Notes: generated by a model not told the origin, from the letters alone. Positions 44,137-54,016 are shown, numbered from the stretch's first letter. The stretch: DNA of 64,000 nucleotides from Dyadobacter sp. UC 10 (GCF_008369915.1 NZ_VSRN01000001.1:62001-126000); one strand, 5' to 3'. Made by a program: numbers and translations.

Positions 44137-46779
44137 CTATTCACTTTTCAACACCGCCGCGGGGTTACTTCTGGCCGCTCTCAATGCCTGGCTCCCAATA
44201 ATCAGAAAGGCGACGAGCATGACCACCAGCACACCGGTGAGCATCGCTAGTACATCGATAGGCGCGTGATATACGAAGTTTGCGAGCACTACTTTATCGA
44301 AAAACAGGTAGGTGGCCGGGAGTGACAGCAGCGCAGCGATTAACAGCAGCGACAAAAATCCCCTGCTTAACAGAAACACCAGCCCACCCTCGCTTGCTCC
44401 AAGCACTTTGCGGACACTGATCTCTCTCAACCGGGTTTCAGTCGTAAATACAACCATCCCCAGCAGTCCCATCGACGCAATGCAGACTGTCAGAAATGTA
44501 ATAAATCCGATCACTTTGACCACTACGGAATACTGACTGTAAAAGATTTCGATCTGCTCATCGTAGAACCTGGCTTTCAGCTCATGCACCTTATCCACTT
44601 TTTTCCATGCCCTTTCCATGCCTGCGCGGGTAGCTGCCCAATCCTTCGTTTTGACGGAAACGTTCAGGTATCCCCCTTTTTGCTCGCTATCGTACTGACG
44701 AAAAGCCATGGGCTCGATTTTGTTCTCCGCAGTACCGAAATGAAAATCTTTTAAAACACCCACAATCGTCAATTTCTTATCATCCATCTGCAACACTTCT
44801 CCCAACGCTTTTTTCGGATCGCGGTTACCCACGTTAAACCGCTTCAGGACCTGTTCATTTACGATAATCTCGGTTTCGTTCCCTTTGGCGGGCCGGGTGG
44901 TAAAGTTCCTCCCAGCCAGGAACTTATGCTGATGCAGGGGCAGGTAATTATTGTCGACAAAATTGAGATACAGCCGAACCGAATCGGCAGGATCCTTATA
45001 CTTCGCGTTTGTACCGGTGAGCGTGCCGATACTGGTCACAATGTTTGACCGGGATATGGTGCCCACCTCCGGCATTTCGGCCAGCTCTTTTTTCAACAGC
45101 TCGGCCTTATTGTCCTGCATCCAGATGTTAACGATGTTGTCCGTCTTAAAACCCAGATCAAATGCCAGAAATTCTTTGTACTGATGATAGCCCAGCATGG
45201 TTGTGGTAATAAACATCAATGAAAAAGTGTACTGGATCAGGATCAATGTTTTGCGCAGATTAACCCGACGGAAAACCGTGATGCCCGAGGTACCTTTAAG
45301 CACCTGTATTGCCTTCATTCTTGAAAAAAACAGCGCTGGCAGAAAGCCTGCCGCAATGCCTACCAGCGTGGCAAATGCAATAAAATACAGCACGATTTTT
45401 GGTGTGAGTTCGAGCGCGACCAGATGATCGGGGAATTGCTCCAGAGACATAAACTGCTTGCGGAGCACTAGAAACAAAAGAAAGGAGAAGACCAGCGCCA
45501 GCAGTGCAATGATCACCGATTCGGCAACAAACTGGCCCAGTACATGCCCTTTCAGCGCACCTACGATTTTGCGCACACCCACTTCCCGGGACCGCCTCAG
45601 TGACCGTGCTATGGAAAGATTGGTGTAATTAAAACAGGCAGACAATACGACAACGAATGCCAGGCCACCCAATACCAAGGCCACTGCCATCGGAAAGCTA
45701 TGCCCTATTTCGTTGGAATAATGCTTGCCCAGCGTGATCTCCGAAAGCGGCTGAACCGACAAGCTGATCCTGCCGTTTTTCAGTCCCTTATTCTCCCTGG
45801 CTGCCAGCTGGTTCAGGTTTGCCTGCATGGCGGCGGTGGTACCGTTTTCGGGTATTGTGAAATAGGTATAGTTGGAATAAAAGTGCTCCCAATCCGTTTC
45901 CTCATACGAAAACCAGCCTTCACTTTCCGCGCTCGCAAACGATACCAGGGCTTCAAACCTGAGGTGCGACAGGTTGGGAATGTCTTCAAGAATTCCGGTT
46001 ACGGTATAGCTCAATGTGTCAAACTGTATTGATTTGCCTAACGCATCTGAGTCGCCGAAAAGCTTTTTAGCTGTTTTTTCAGTCAGCACCAGCGAATAAG
46101 GCTCCCGCAGCGCAGTAGCCGGGTCGCCTTCTTTCATTGGAAAGGTAAATACCTTGAAAAACGACTCGTCGGCCCACCAGCCGGTCAACGGGAGAATGGT
46201 TTCTTTTCCTATCCTGGCGTCACGTGAAAATCCTGGCCTCAGCTGGGTAAGATCCTCAAACCCTGTAAAAGACTCCTTCATCTGTTTACCCGCTTTCAGC
46301 GACATAGACGCAAAGTCTGCGGGCGATTGCCCCGGCTGCTCACTTTTAGTAACCACCCTGTATATACGCTGCTTTTTCTTGTGAAAATCGTCGTAGGAAA
46401 GAAAATCTGTCAGCAGCGCTATGACCAGCAGCCCTACCGACATGCTGATCGCGAGACCGACGATATTGATAAAGGAAAATAGCTTATTGCGCACCAGGCT
46501 GCGCCGCGAGGTTTTCAGGTAGCTGCTGATCATAAAGTAGTGAATATAGAGATTGAGAAAATCCGGTTTCCTAACCGTGTACGGCCTGAAAAATTTAAAC
46601 ACATCCATGACATAGATCCACCTGGCGCGCCTGGCGCCTTTCGTCTTTACATTCCTGTCGAAGTACTCGTTCAGATCACCCTGCAGATCTTCCAGCAGCC
46701 CTGGCCGGCAATACCATTCCAGAAACCGTTGCGCCCACTGAGGCGGCTGCGCTTTTTTCTCAGGTAGGGTCGTTTTCAT
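44137..46779 (-). CDS. FtsX/MacB-like permease with N-terminal prefix domain
   Basis: 880 residues. The first 75 residues (QRFLEWYCRPGLLEDLQGDL ... RARWIYVMDVFKFFRP) form the permease-prefix domain often found where a PadR regulator gene precedes the permease. Two MacB_PCD-FtsX units follow, with helices near 100-120, 365-390 and 415-440 in the first half. The second half has a helix near 785-805, with the closing motif LREISVRKVLGASEGGLVFLL. Its start overlaps the PadR stop by one base. No ATPase gene is nearby. The substrate is unknown. Confidence 0.9.
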   Translation of the reverse strand: MKTTLPEKKAQPPQWAQRFLEWYCRPGLLEDLQGDLNEYFDRNVKTKGARRARWIYVMDVFKFFRPYTVRKPDFLNLYIHYFMISSYLKTSRRSLVRNKLFSFINIVGLAISMSVGLLVIALLTDFLSYDDFHKKKQRIYRVVTKSEQPGQSPADFASMSLKAGKQMKESFTGFEDLTQLRPGFSRDARIGKETILPLTGWWADESFFKVFTFPMKEGDPATALREPYSLVLTEKTAKKLFGDSDALGKSIQFDTLSYTVTGILEDIPNLSHLRFEALVSFASAESEGWFSYEETDWEHFYSNYTYFTIPENGTTAAMQANLNQLAARENKGLKNGRISLSVQPLSEITLGKHYSNEIGHSFPMAVALVLGGLAFVVVLSACFNYTNLSIARSLRRSREVGVRKIVGALKGHVLGQFVAESVIIALLALVFSFLLFLVLRKQFMSLEQFPDHLVALELTPKIVLYFIAFATLVGIAAGFLPALFFSRMKAIQVLKGTSGITVFRRVNLRKTLILIQYTFSLMFITTTMLGYHQYKEFLAFDLGFKTDNIVNIWMQDNKAELLKKELAEMPEVGTISRSNIVTSIGTLTGTNAKYKDPADSVRLYLNFVDNNYLPLHQHKFLAGRNFTTRPAKGNETEIIVNEQVLKRFNVGNRDPKKALGEVLQMDDKKLTIVGVLKDFHFGTAENKIEPMAFRQYDSEQKGGYLNVSVKTKDWAATRAGMERAWKKVDKVHELKARFYDEQIEIFYSQYSVVVKVIGFITFLTVCIASMGLLGMVVFTTETRLREISVRKVLGASEGGLVFLLSRGFLSLLLIAALLSLPATYLFFDKVVLANFVYHAPIDVLAMLTGVLVVMLVAFLIIGSQALRAARSNPAAVLKSE

Positions 46780-47111
46780 CAGGCTGGTTCGATATTAAAT
46801 CCCGGAATAATATTCCACAAACCATCCCGCACTTCCTTCGCCCGCATCAACCCAACCTTACCCGCCTGCGTCACTTCATAATACCGCTTGCGCTTCCCGC
46901 CCCTTTCACTGGTAGCCTCCCCCAGCCTGCTTTTAACAAGGCCTTTCTGTTCCAGCCGGTTCAGCACCGCGTGTACGACACCGAGCTTCGAAACCCTGCC
47001 AGTATGCTTTTCCAGTTCATCACAAATCGCCACACTGTACGCATCCTGCACCAACGCGGCGATGGTCAGCAGTACCAGCTCCTCAAATTCCCCTAGGTTC
47101 GTCCCCTTCAT
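46779..47111 (-). CDS. PadR family transcriptional regulator
   Basis: 110 residues with the winged-helix PadR fold: LGEFEELVLLTIAALVQDAY, the recognition-helix area SKLGVVHAVLNRLEQKGLVKS, the wing GGKRKRYYEVTQAGK, and a short C-terminal helix. Small PadR proteins usually repress an adjacent transporter gene and respond to a small molecule. It is translationally coupled to the permease downstream, which is its most likely target. Confidence 0.95.
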   Translation of the reverse strand: MKGTNLGEFEELVLLTIAALVQDAYSVAICDELEKHTGRVSKLGVVHAVLNRLEQKGLVKSRLGEATSERGGKRKRYYEVTQAGKVGLMRAKEVRDGLWNIIPGFNIEPA

Positions 47112-47306
47112 AATTTCAGATCTTCAAATTAACAATTCCGTAAATGTATGTATAATGGTTTTATTAATTCATGTTTTGTATGTAAAAATGTCAAAATTTC
47201 CAGGCAGTTGCATTTCTTTTCTAACTCCTTCTTACCTTGTCCGACCTGGTGCATTTGCTTTTACATTTTTGTTTATTACACTTTTAGAATTTAAAGTCTT
47301 GCTGGT

Positions 47307-47717
47307 ATGCGTAACTTATTTACAATTTTATTTTTCTTATTTTCAACAAGTATAACTTTTGCACAATTTGGGGTTAGTGCCCATCAATCCAATTTGCCAT
47401 TTATAGGCTTCAGCTATGAGTTAAAAGACCGGTTTCTTCCAGAACTCCGTGCGGGCATAGATACACAACTGGATAACATGTCGTTAGAGGCTGTGGTCAG
47501 TTATCAGTTCCTCAATAAAGAGGACTTTGAAGTATATGCCGGATTGGGAGGGAGAATAAATACGCTTCCTGGTTTGGTCGTTCCCTTAGGAGCTCACTTT
47601 TTCCCTTTTCCTGCAAAGACTTTTGGATTTCATATAGAGCTGGCTCCAATCATTTCAGAAGGCTCGCCAATTATCAGGGGAAGTTGGGGCATTCGGTACA
47701 GATTCAAACAAAAATAG
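47307..47717 (+). CDS. Small exported protein, barrel-like
   Basis: 136 residues, family not recognised. A signal peptide (MRNLFTILFFLFSTSITFAQ) precedes alternating hydrophobic strands (FIGFSYELKDRFLPELRAGI, LEAVVSYQFLNKEDFEVYAG, LGAHFFPFPAKTFGFHIEL, GIRYRFKQ), suggesting a small outer-membrane barrel. It is followed 35 bases later by another barrel-like exported gene, probably in the same transcript. Confidence 0.7.
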   Translation: MRNLFTILFFLFSTSITFAQFGVSAHQSNLPFIGFSYELKDRFLPELRAGIDTQLDNMSLEAVVSYQFLNKEDFEVYAGLGGRINTLPGLVVPLGAHFFPFPAKTFGFHIELAPIISEGSPIIRGSWGIRYRFKQK

Positions 47718-47751
47718 TATTCAATGCACATCGGCAAAAAAACCTTTCATT

Positions 47752-48459
47752 ATGAAAAGAAATCTTCTCTATGGTTTAGCTGCTCTGCTATTGTTGAAAA
47801 TTGCCGCCCCTGATCCTGCGTACTCTCAAAAGGTAAAAAAGTGGAACTATGGTGTATTGGCCGGATTAACCTCTGAACGATTTAAAGTCGTCAAAAGTGA
47901 TAAATATCAAAATCAAATTTTATCAACTTACACCTCTACAGCAACGTCGTGGCTGAATTTTGGCGGAGCGTTATGGGCGGAGAGAAAGCTCTTGTCAACA
48001 TGGGCAGCGATCCCGCAAATCGGTTATGAATTTGTTCATGTCCAGGACAATGTCCTTACAGGTGCAACGAAGAAATCAGGCAATGGTTCTGATTTCAAGG
48101 AAACCCATCATTATCTGTCCCTTGCGCTACATTTAAGAAAGTATTTCTTAAATAATGCAAACCTGAGACTGTTTGTTGATGGCGGAGTAAAAGCAGACAG
48201 GCTGGTTAGATTCAAAAATGAATATTGGCGGTATAAGAATGAAACCTGGAAACCAACTACTCTTAAAAATATAGACCCCGCCCTCCTGGTCGCAGCCGGT
48301 GTAAAGCAGGGAAGATGGGCAGTATCAGCAGAATATCAGTATTTCCTGGGAATGCCGCTTGTTAAAAAGTACCGTGGCGATTTATCACCCAATGGGGTGA
48401 AAACGAATTTAGAAAGGCAGAACATGTCAATAAGGGCAGCATTTACAGTATTTAAATGA
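47752..48459 (+). CDS. Exported outer-membrane beta-barrel protein
   Basis: 235 residues. A signal peptide (about 1-25, ...DPAYSQ) precedes repeated amphipathic strands (WNYGVLAGLTSERFKVV, WLNFGGALWAERKLLSTWA, HHYLSLALHLRKYFLN, WAVSAEYQYFLGMPL) and a terminal strand SIRAAFTVFK. It looks like a PorT/OmpW-like small barrel. No exact family or substrate can be given. Confidence 0.75.
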   Translation: MKRNLLYGLAALLLLKIAAPDPAYSQKVKKWNYGVLAGLTSERFKVVKSDKYQNQILSTYTSTATSWLNFGGALWAERKLLSTWAAIPQIGYEFVHVQDNVLTGATKKSGNGSDFKETHHYLSLALHLRKYFLNNANLRLFVDGGVKADRLVRFKNEYWRYKNETWKPTTLKNIDPALLVAAGVKQGRWAVSAEYQYFLGMPLVKKYRGDLSPNGVKTNLERQNMSIRAAFTVFK

Positions 48460-48714
48460 CTTTATCGTCTTAAAATTATATCAATATATCCACCTGCCCA
48501 AAGCATGTATAAATGGCGCAGCGGCGGATTCCTGGTAAATGCAGGTGCAGAAAAACAACGATCCCTGGTAAGCAATTCAGCGTAGACCTAATGCCGGAAT
48601 ATGCTTTATTTCATGCTGATAGCACACATATCAACAGATAGGCTTCTATGAAGTAATCATCTAAAAAAATTGTGTAATTTTTAAATGATTATCACCATTT
48701 AAAAAAACAGCTAC
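48460..48714. other. AT-rich intergenic region
   Basis: 255 bases between two exported-protein genes. I see short stop-interrupted frames only, no clear TAnnTTTG promoter and no strong hairpin. Confidence 0.4.
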
Positions 48715-49128
48715 ATGAAAATATCATTACACATCATCTCTCTTCTGTTGATAATATTCAGCTGCAAATCCGGCACAGAAACAGGTGATCCGGCATGTGG
48801 TCATGATGTTCAATGCGCTCTTGGCAGAGCCCAATCGGTATGCGATCAGAATACAATGGTGTGGTTGTCAGATATGCTTACCAAAGCTGAAGAAGATCGC
48901 ATAAGTAAGACCCACAAAGGAAATTATATAGGCATGATTTCTCTTATTAGGTACAAAGGTCAACCTGTTGTTTACACTAATTTTGCGCTGGGCAGTGGCG
49001 GAATAGCCTTTTATTTATTTGACTGTAATGGAAACCCTGTTAGCTGTGAAGCAGATGATGAAGCAGGTAAGATTCCCGGCCTGGCAATGGCAAAAGAAAA
49101 TGTAATCTACACTAGTCTGATTGAGTGA
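48715..49128 (+). CDS. Small hypothetical lipoprotein
   Basis: 137 residues, family not recognised. A lipoprotein signal is clear (ISLLLIIFSC, cysteine at 17). The mature part has five further cysteines in CGHDVQC, VCDQN, LFDCNGN and VSCEAD, suitable for disulfides in the periplasm or at the surface. It also has a beta-rich core (MISLIRYKGQPVVYTNFAL). It stands alone ahead of a terminator hairpin. Confidence 0.7.
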   Translation: MKISLHIISLLLIIFSCKSGTETGDPACGHDVQCALGRAQSVCDQNTMVWLSDMLTKAEEDRISKTHKGNYIGMISLIRYKGQPVVYTNFALGSGGIAFYLFDCNGNPVSCEADDEAGKIPGLAMAKENVIYTSLIE

Positions 49129-49148
49129 CAAAATACTAACATAAAAAC

Positions 49149-49188
49149 ACCGGGTGAATTCAAAGACAAAACTCTGAATTCACCCGGT
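49149..49188. terminator. Bidirectional hairpin between convergent genes
   Basis: Perfect 14-bp stem ACCGGGTGAATTCA (49149-49162) with its reverse complement at 49175-49188 and a 12-base loop. It serves the lipoprotein gene on one side and the end of the large minus-strand PUL on the other. Confidence 0.8.
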
Positions 49189-49218
49189 AGAGCACTTTCT
49201 TACTACTAAACACTACTC

Positions 49219-50679
49219 TTATTTCATTAACTCCGGTGTGATCATCTCATCGCTGCTGTTTCGGGGAAGCTTATAGACATCCCCGTCACGGTTGGTAAAG
49301 TACAGGTTCGATTCGGAAGGCTTGCGGCCGTTGCCGTCTGCCCAGATACCGTAAAAGTCGGGTTGAGCCCCCGAGGGCCTGCGCACGTACGAGTGGTTCA
49401 TTTCACTGTTCCGGGTCAGCTGCTTTTCCTTTTGCCAGGTCTTGCCCCTGTTTTTGGTCAGCCACATCGCTACTTCTCCACCCGGATTATAAGCCTGCGG
49501 GCCGTCTACCGTGGGACCTACCACTTTGATAACCTTCCTGGATTCAACGTATACCGAGCCCATATCATAGTTGCTGTCCGAAGTGGTTACTACGTTATTA
49601 GTCCAGTTTTTCCCCCGCCTGCGAAACAGCGTCCATTCCCGCGGGCTATTATCCGGGCCGGCTTCGTAGCCTTTGCTGGAAATAACCAGGATAGCAGGCT
49701 TCCGGCGCTTATCGAAAGTAATGTCCAGCAGGTAACAGTTCAGTTTTTCACCAGCATAATCTTTTACCAATGCGATGTTTTGCGTAGATGTAATGGGCAG
49801 CTGGGCCTGTGCCCCTTCCGCATTCTGCCAGGTTGCACCAAAATCAGAAGTTTCCAGGTAATGCAGGTTGGTCCTGTAATTCAATCCTTTACCATCGGGA
49901 TGATAGTCAAAAGCGACACCCACCTTGCCATTTGACTCGGCGCTCACCTGGTAATGCCCGCTCTGAATATGGGCCAGTACTTTCCATTCATTCCAATGAA
50001 CACCGTCCCTGGTAGTATTGTATCCGATCACGCGCTGGCCCGCCTTATTGTATTTGGTAAAAAGGGCTATAAAACCTTTCCCTTTGATCGGATAAACCTG
50101 AAAATAGGAAAAGTTGTTGAAAGGCTGCGCCTGGCCATTGACGATCTCCGTTGCTTTCACGGTTTCGAACGCACTGATATCGTAAGGCTTTTTGCTTTTG
50201 TGAATGTAAGATGGCCGCGGCGTTCCGTGAGAAGTTGAGAAAATCCAGATATGTCCCTGATCATCCATTGAAATAACCGGATTGTCGTGCGCATCGGTCG
50301 TTTTTTTATCGAGCAAAATCACGGGATTGGCCACTTTCTTGGTCTTGTGGTCAAAATAGGAGACGTTATGAAGCAATGTGGAATTGGTATCGTCCGTGCC
50401 CCCAAAACAGAAAAACGTTTTGTCCACTTCCTTTGAATAAATCGCGAAAGGACGGTGATTAGCCGGGTACACAGCAAGCCCTCCACTATACTTATAAACA
50501 TATTCATCATTCGAAGGCTGGTTCATATACCAGATCCCTTTGAAGCCATTTGCCTTCTGCTGAACGATTTCCGCCTCGGCGTACCTGGCATCCGGATGCA
50601 CCGGTTTCTGCTGCGCCTGCACAGCCGGCCCCAATGATATGAAAAGATAAAGGGCACTAAATTTCAGGTGGGTTTTCAT
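49219..50679 (-). CDS. BNR_4 beta-propeller protein, candidate polysaccharide lyase or glycan hydrolase
   Basis: 486 residues with a signal peptide (...LGPAVQAQ). BNR_4-type propeller repeats fill it; recognisable blades include FKGIWYMNQPSNDEYVYKY, KTTDAHDNPVISMDDQGHIW, FSYFQVYPIKGKGFIALF, YLETSDFGATWQNAEG and MWLTKNRGKTWQKEKQL. Ulvan lyases of PL24/PL25 are seven-bladed propellers of this size and are often annotated as BNR proteins; their catalytic His pairs resemble DAHDNP and STSHGTP here. That parallel is inference. It is the last gene of the PUL and follows the two other lyase-type genes. Confidence 0.75.
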   Translation of the reverse strand: MKTHLKFSALYLFISLGPAVQAQQKPVHPDARYAEAEIVQQKANGFKGIWYMNQPSNDEYVYKYSGGLAVYPANHRPFAIYSKEVDKTFFCFGGTDDTNSTLLHNVSYFDHKTKKVANPVILLDKKTTDAHDNPVISMDDQGHIWIFSTSHGTPRPSYIHKSKKPYDISAFETVKATEIVNGQAQPFNNFSYFQVYPIKGKGFIALFTKYNKAGQRVIGYNTTRDGVHWNEWKVLAHIQSGHYQVSAESNGKVGVAFDYHPDGKGLNYRTNLHYLETSDFGATWQNAEGAQAQLPITSTQNIALVKDYAGEKLNCYLLDITFDKRRKPAILVISSKGYEAGPDNSPREWTLFRRRGKNWTNNVVTTSDSNYDMGSVYVESRKVIKVVGPTVDGPQAYNPGGEVAMWLTKNRGKTWQKEKQLTRNSEMNHSYVRRPSGAQPDFYGIWADGNGRKPSESNLYFTNRDGDVYKLPRNSSDEMITPELMK

Positions 50680-50777
50680 ATTACTTGTTTTCTATTCATA
50701 TCGATTTTCGGGCAACCAGCCCAAAATTTAAAGCACCTTCTGGACCGCATCTTCCCCGGTTGACTACTTTCCACCTC

Positions 50778-52643
50778 TCATTTCCAATCCGCAAGCGGCT
50801 TAACCTGAGGCAGTTTGGCGGAAGGTGAGAAAATAGCATTGAAGCTTTCAGATGAATTAGCCGGCAACGTCACCTCGAAGCCTACAAATTGCGTATCCGG
50901 GTTGGGTGCGTCATAATCGTGGGTCGGGGTGGTAGGCCAGGTCTTGATCTCAATATCGGCTTTTGTTTCAAAAACGAGCAGCATCTTTTTTCCGTTTTGC
51001 GATAGTTCCACTGTTTTTCCGTCGAGCACTTTTACAGCTGCGCCCGTGAGCAGGTTCCAGCGCATTTTGGCAGGTTTGTCGGCTGTTTTCACCTCATCTC
51101 TGACTACAACCCACTTTTCATCGCGGATCGAAACGCCTCGTTTTGCAGCTGCAACCTGACCTTTATATAAATCTGAAAGATCAGTCACAGCCAGCATTTG
51201 CGAACGGCTGTCCGACCAGGAATCTATTTTGGCATAACCTTTCACATTCATGAGCTGGTCATTAAATGACAAAGTATTGTGGGCAAAGTTGTTGAGACGA
51301 AACACTTCCCAGCGCTGGGAGTTCTGCTGACGGTTCCACAGATCGACCCCTTTTGTTTCCAGGGAGTTATATTCCTGCATGCCGAAATCCATCGCCCAGC
51401 GCTCGCCCTGCGCGTCGAGCACGAACGAGCCGATATCCATATGCGCATGGTTTACGGATGCGGAACCCGCTTTCAATCCGACAAAAATAGCGTTGGGATC
51501 GACCCAGGAAGTACGCATCAGTGCGACTGGAGAAGGCCCCTGCCCTACCCATTGCCTCTTTACAGGCGCTTTTATCCCTTCAAGGTTTGTTTTGGTACCC
51601 CAAACCAGCAGCGCCGGTAAGATCCGGTTGCGCACCATGCCGTCGGTCTGATCGGAGAGCAGCTTCCTTTGTGTCCAGAGCAGCGAAGGATCGCCATTTT
51701 TTTCGGCAAACCAGAACATAGCCGGGCTAAGCCCTTCCTTCAATCCGCTGTCGCCCCAATTGTGCGCCAGGCCGGAAGGCCCTACGAGGTTTTGAAGGAA
51801 TCCGGCAGTTTTCAAAAAGCCGGGTGATTTCGAAAGCCCGAAGTCCGTGTCCAATGCTTTCTCAACCGCGCTGATAAACAAAACATTGAAGCTGGTGCCA
51901 TATCCCCAGTAACTGAACCCTTCCGGATATGCACCGTCGGGCTGGTAAGACGGGCCCATTGCTTTTGGAATACTGGCGACAGCGCGCGAAATCACATTCG
52001 CGGCAATTTCCGGCTGATTTTCCGCGATAGCCAGCGCGCCGAAGGAAATCCCCGCATTGCAAACCTGGTTCCAATTGTGTTCTGCTTTCAGAAATGCATT
52101 GTACCTCTTGTCAAGTGAAGGTTCAATGCCCTTTTTCAATATTGCTTCTGCGATCGTGTTTCTTGTTTCGGTTGCCAGCCCGTCATAGAGCCAGTCGTAG
52201 CCGATTGCAACGGCCATCGTCATTTCGGCCACGTCCAGAAAGTGCGTCGGGTTCCAGTCTTCGAAAGCAGCCACAGCCAGCATTTCCTTTTCCGCCCGCC
52301 GGAGATACTTTTCATTTTTGGTAGTCCTGTATGCGTACGACAATTGGAAGACCCTCCTCAGACACTCGCGCGATTTATCGAGCAGCCGCTTTCCGATTTT
52401 GATCCGCTCGACCGGGGGCACATCCAGAAGTTTGTCACATTCAGCCAGTATTTGCTGGTGTACCGCATTCCATTCGGGATATTTTTTAACCTGCGACAAA
52501 ATTTGCTGCTCCTCCCCTTTCAGTAAAAGCAGCCTGGGATGCCCTTCTTTTAAAGACTTAAGTACCTCAGGTTTCGATTGGCTTTGACTGGAAAATCCCT
52601 GAAAACTGAGCAGGACGGTGAGTAGTATAAAGATTTTTCTCAT
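50778..52643 (-). CDS. Heparinase II/III family polysaccharide lyase-like enzyme
   Basis: 621 residues with a signal peptide (MRKIFILLTVLLSFQGFSSQ). The N-terminal half is an alpha/alpha toroid (HPRLLLLKGEEQQILSQVKK ... TMAVAIGYDWLYDGL ... KAEHNWNQVCNAGISFGAL). The C-terminal half is the Hepar_II_III beta-sandwich, starting at N398-H-A-H401-MDIGSF, followed by GERWAMDFG. H401 or H399 and Asn/His in EHNWN are the likely catalytic residues. Members of this superfamily cleave uronate-containing glycans by beta-elimination. The stop of the alginate-lyase-like gene lies two bases upstream, so the two are tightly linked. Confidence 0.88.
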   Translation of the reverse strand: MRKIFILLTVLLSFQGFSSQSQSKPEVLKSLKEGHPRLLLLKGEEQQILSQVKKYPEWNAVHQQILAECDKLLDVPPVERIKIGKRLLDKSRECLRRVFQLSYAYRTTKNEKYLRRAEKEMLAVAAFEDWNPTHFLDVAEMTMAVAIGYDWLYDGLATETRNTIAEAILKKGIEPSLDKRYNAFLKAEHNWNQVCNAGISFGALAIAENQPEIAANVISRAVASIPKAMGPSYQPDGAYPEGFSYWGYGTSFNVLFISAVEKALDTDFGLSKSPGFLKTAGFLQNLVGPSGLAHNWGDSGLKEGLSPAMFWFAEKNGDPSLLWTQRKLLSDQTDGMVRNRILPALLVWGTKTNLEGIKAPVKRQWVGQGPSPVALMRTSWVDPNAIFVGLKAGSASVNHAHMDIGSFVLDAQGERWAMDFGMQEYNSLETKGVDLWNRQQNSQRWEVFRLNNFAHNTLSFNDQLMNVKGYAKIDSWSDSRSQMLAVTDLSDLYKGQVAAAKRGVSIRDEKWVVVRDEVKTADKPAKMRWNLLTGAAVKVLDGKTVELSQNGKKMLLVFETKADIEIKTWPTTPTHDYDAPNPDTQFVGFEVTLPANSSESFNAIFSPSAKLPQVKPLADWK

Positions 52644-52645
52644 AA

Positions 52646-53926
52646 CTAGAGGTTGGCATTGGTGAGCAGTAAGAGACCATTTCCTTCTGTATTTTCCGTG
52701 TTTAACCCCGACAAATCAACATCAGGATATTTGTGTGAAACCGCTTTGGCAGTCTGAAAAAATCCATCATAATGAATGGTTTTAATCTGCTGGTAGGTCC
52801 AGTTTTTTTTCTTTTGGGCAAAAGGCAGTAACCATTCAAATGCGGATCTGATACTTTTTCCATCCGGCGTCTTAAAGTTCCAAAGATCGATACCCACATT
52901 ATCTCCTAATGCCGCCAGCTGAAAGAAACCCTGCAGGTTCATTACCGAGTAATTCCAGGAAACCGTGCGCGCGAGCTCATGCGGCTGCGCCCCGCTGGTG
53001 TCGAGCTGGGTACTGATCCGCTTTTTGGTTTGTTGTTCCAAAATCGACCTGGCTAGCTCAGGCTGTTCTGTGAAAAGCGCCATCGAAACGGTCTGGACGT
53101 CGTACCAGGTACCGTGGTTGTTATGCTCGTCGGCCTCATCCAAGCCAATCGGACTTGTTGTCATCCAGGTCAAAAATGCTTTATACCAATCCTGAATACC
53201 CCGATAATCAGTCGCGGACAAACTTTCAGAACCTTTTAGCAACTGTACGCCGTCAATCAGCACCGCCAGCGCGCGGGTGTCGATGATACCTATTCCCCTG
53301 CCATTGGTGCGACCGGGTATTGCCTGTCCGAAGTTCAGGTTGGGGTTCATTTTTGTCTCCTCGTCCAAAAACCAGGTTCTCAAAAGTTTCGCAGCATGGT
53401 CGGAATATTTACTTTCTCCTGTGAAATACCAGGCCAGCGAAAGCCGGTAAACATCCCGGCAGAGACTTGAATGATAATCCGCATCTTTGATAGTGTACCT
53501 TTCCGGATTCACCTGCCCGTCTTTTCTGATGTAGGGAAGTCCGTCAGCCCTGGTTGAATCCGGCCACCAATACGGACCAACGCTCATATAATCGTGCTTA
53601 TCGCCGCTTGGAGGTACTTTTCTTTTGTAGGTAACCGAATAGGGCCCAGCCTTCAATGCCTTGTCGGCCTGGGCGACCAATTCCTGCAACGCTTTTTGGA
53701 GCTGCTTGTCGCCTTTCCGGATTTTATCTTTTGACGATTTCAGAAATTCCGGCTTAAGCAGGAAAGTTTGCAGCGGCCCGGCGGCATAGCTGTTGGTTTC
53801 TGATGTGACAATATCAGTTCTTAGCTGCTGAGCAGTGCCTGAAAAGAGCGTACCCGCATGCGCGGAGACTGAGAAACACAACGCCAGGCATGTCGCGAGG
53901 CGGGCTGTAAATGCAATTTTCTTCAT
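52646..53926 (-). CDS. Alginate-lyase-fold (PF05426-like) enzyme
   Basis: 426 residues with a signal peptide (...CFSVSAHAG). An alpha/alpha toroid of the Alginate_lyase family: the block KVPPSGDKHDYMSVGPYWWPD near 105-125, then DADYHSSLCRDVYRLSLAWY and FGQAIPGRTNGRGIGIIDTR. The catalytic-type motif EHNNHGTWYDVQ follows (N269, N270, H271, Y275). The fold and length fit PL5/PL38-like lyases acting on mannuronan or glucuronan; which one cannot be told by reading. It probably works in the periplasm on chains imported by the SusC/D pair. Confidence 0.85.
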   Translation of the reverse strand: MKKIAFTARLATCLALCFSVSAHAGTLFSGTAQQLRTDIVTSETNSYAAGPLQTFLLKPEFLKSSKDKIRKGDKQLQKALQELVAQADKALKAGPYSVTYKRKVPPSGDKHDYMSVGPYWWPDSTRADGLPYIRKDGQVNPERYTIKDADYHSSLCRDVYRLSLAWYFTGESKYSDHAAKLLRTWFLDEETKMNPNLNFGQAIPGRTNGRGIGIIDTRALAVLIDGVQLLKGSESLSATDYRGIQDWYKAFLTWMTTSPIGLDEADEHNNHGTWYDVQTVSMALFTEQPELARSILEQQTKKRISTQLDTSGAQPHELARTVSWNYSVMNLQGFFQLAALGDNVGIDLWNFKTPDGKSIRSAFEWLLPFAQKKKNWTYQQIKTIHYDGFFQTAKAVSHKYPDVDLSGLNTENTEGNGLLLLTNANL

Positions 53927-54016
53927 AGGAAAGCACCATTGGGAGTTATTAATGCATCATCCCGCAGGTTCCGTCAACGCAACCTGCGGGAAATGAAGCA
54001 AACGATTTTAGCAACG

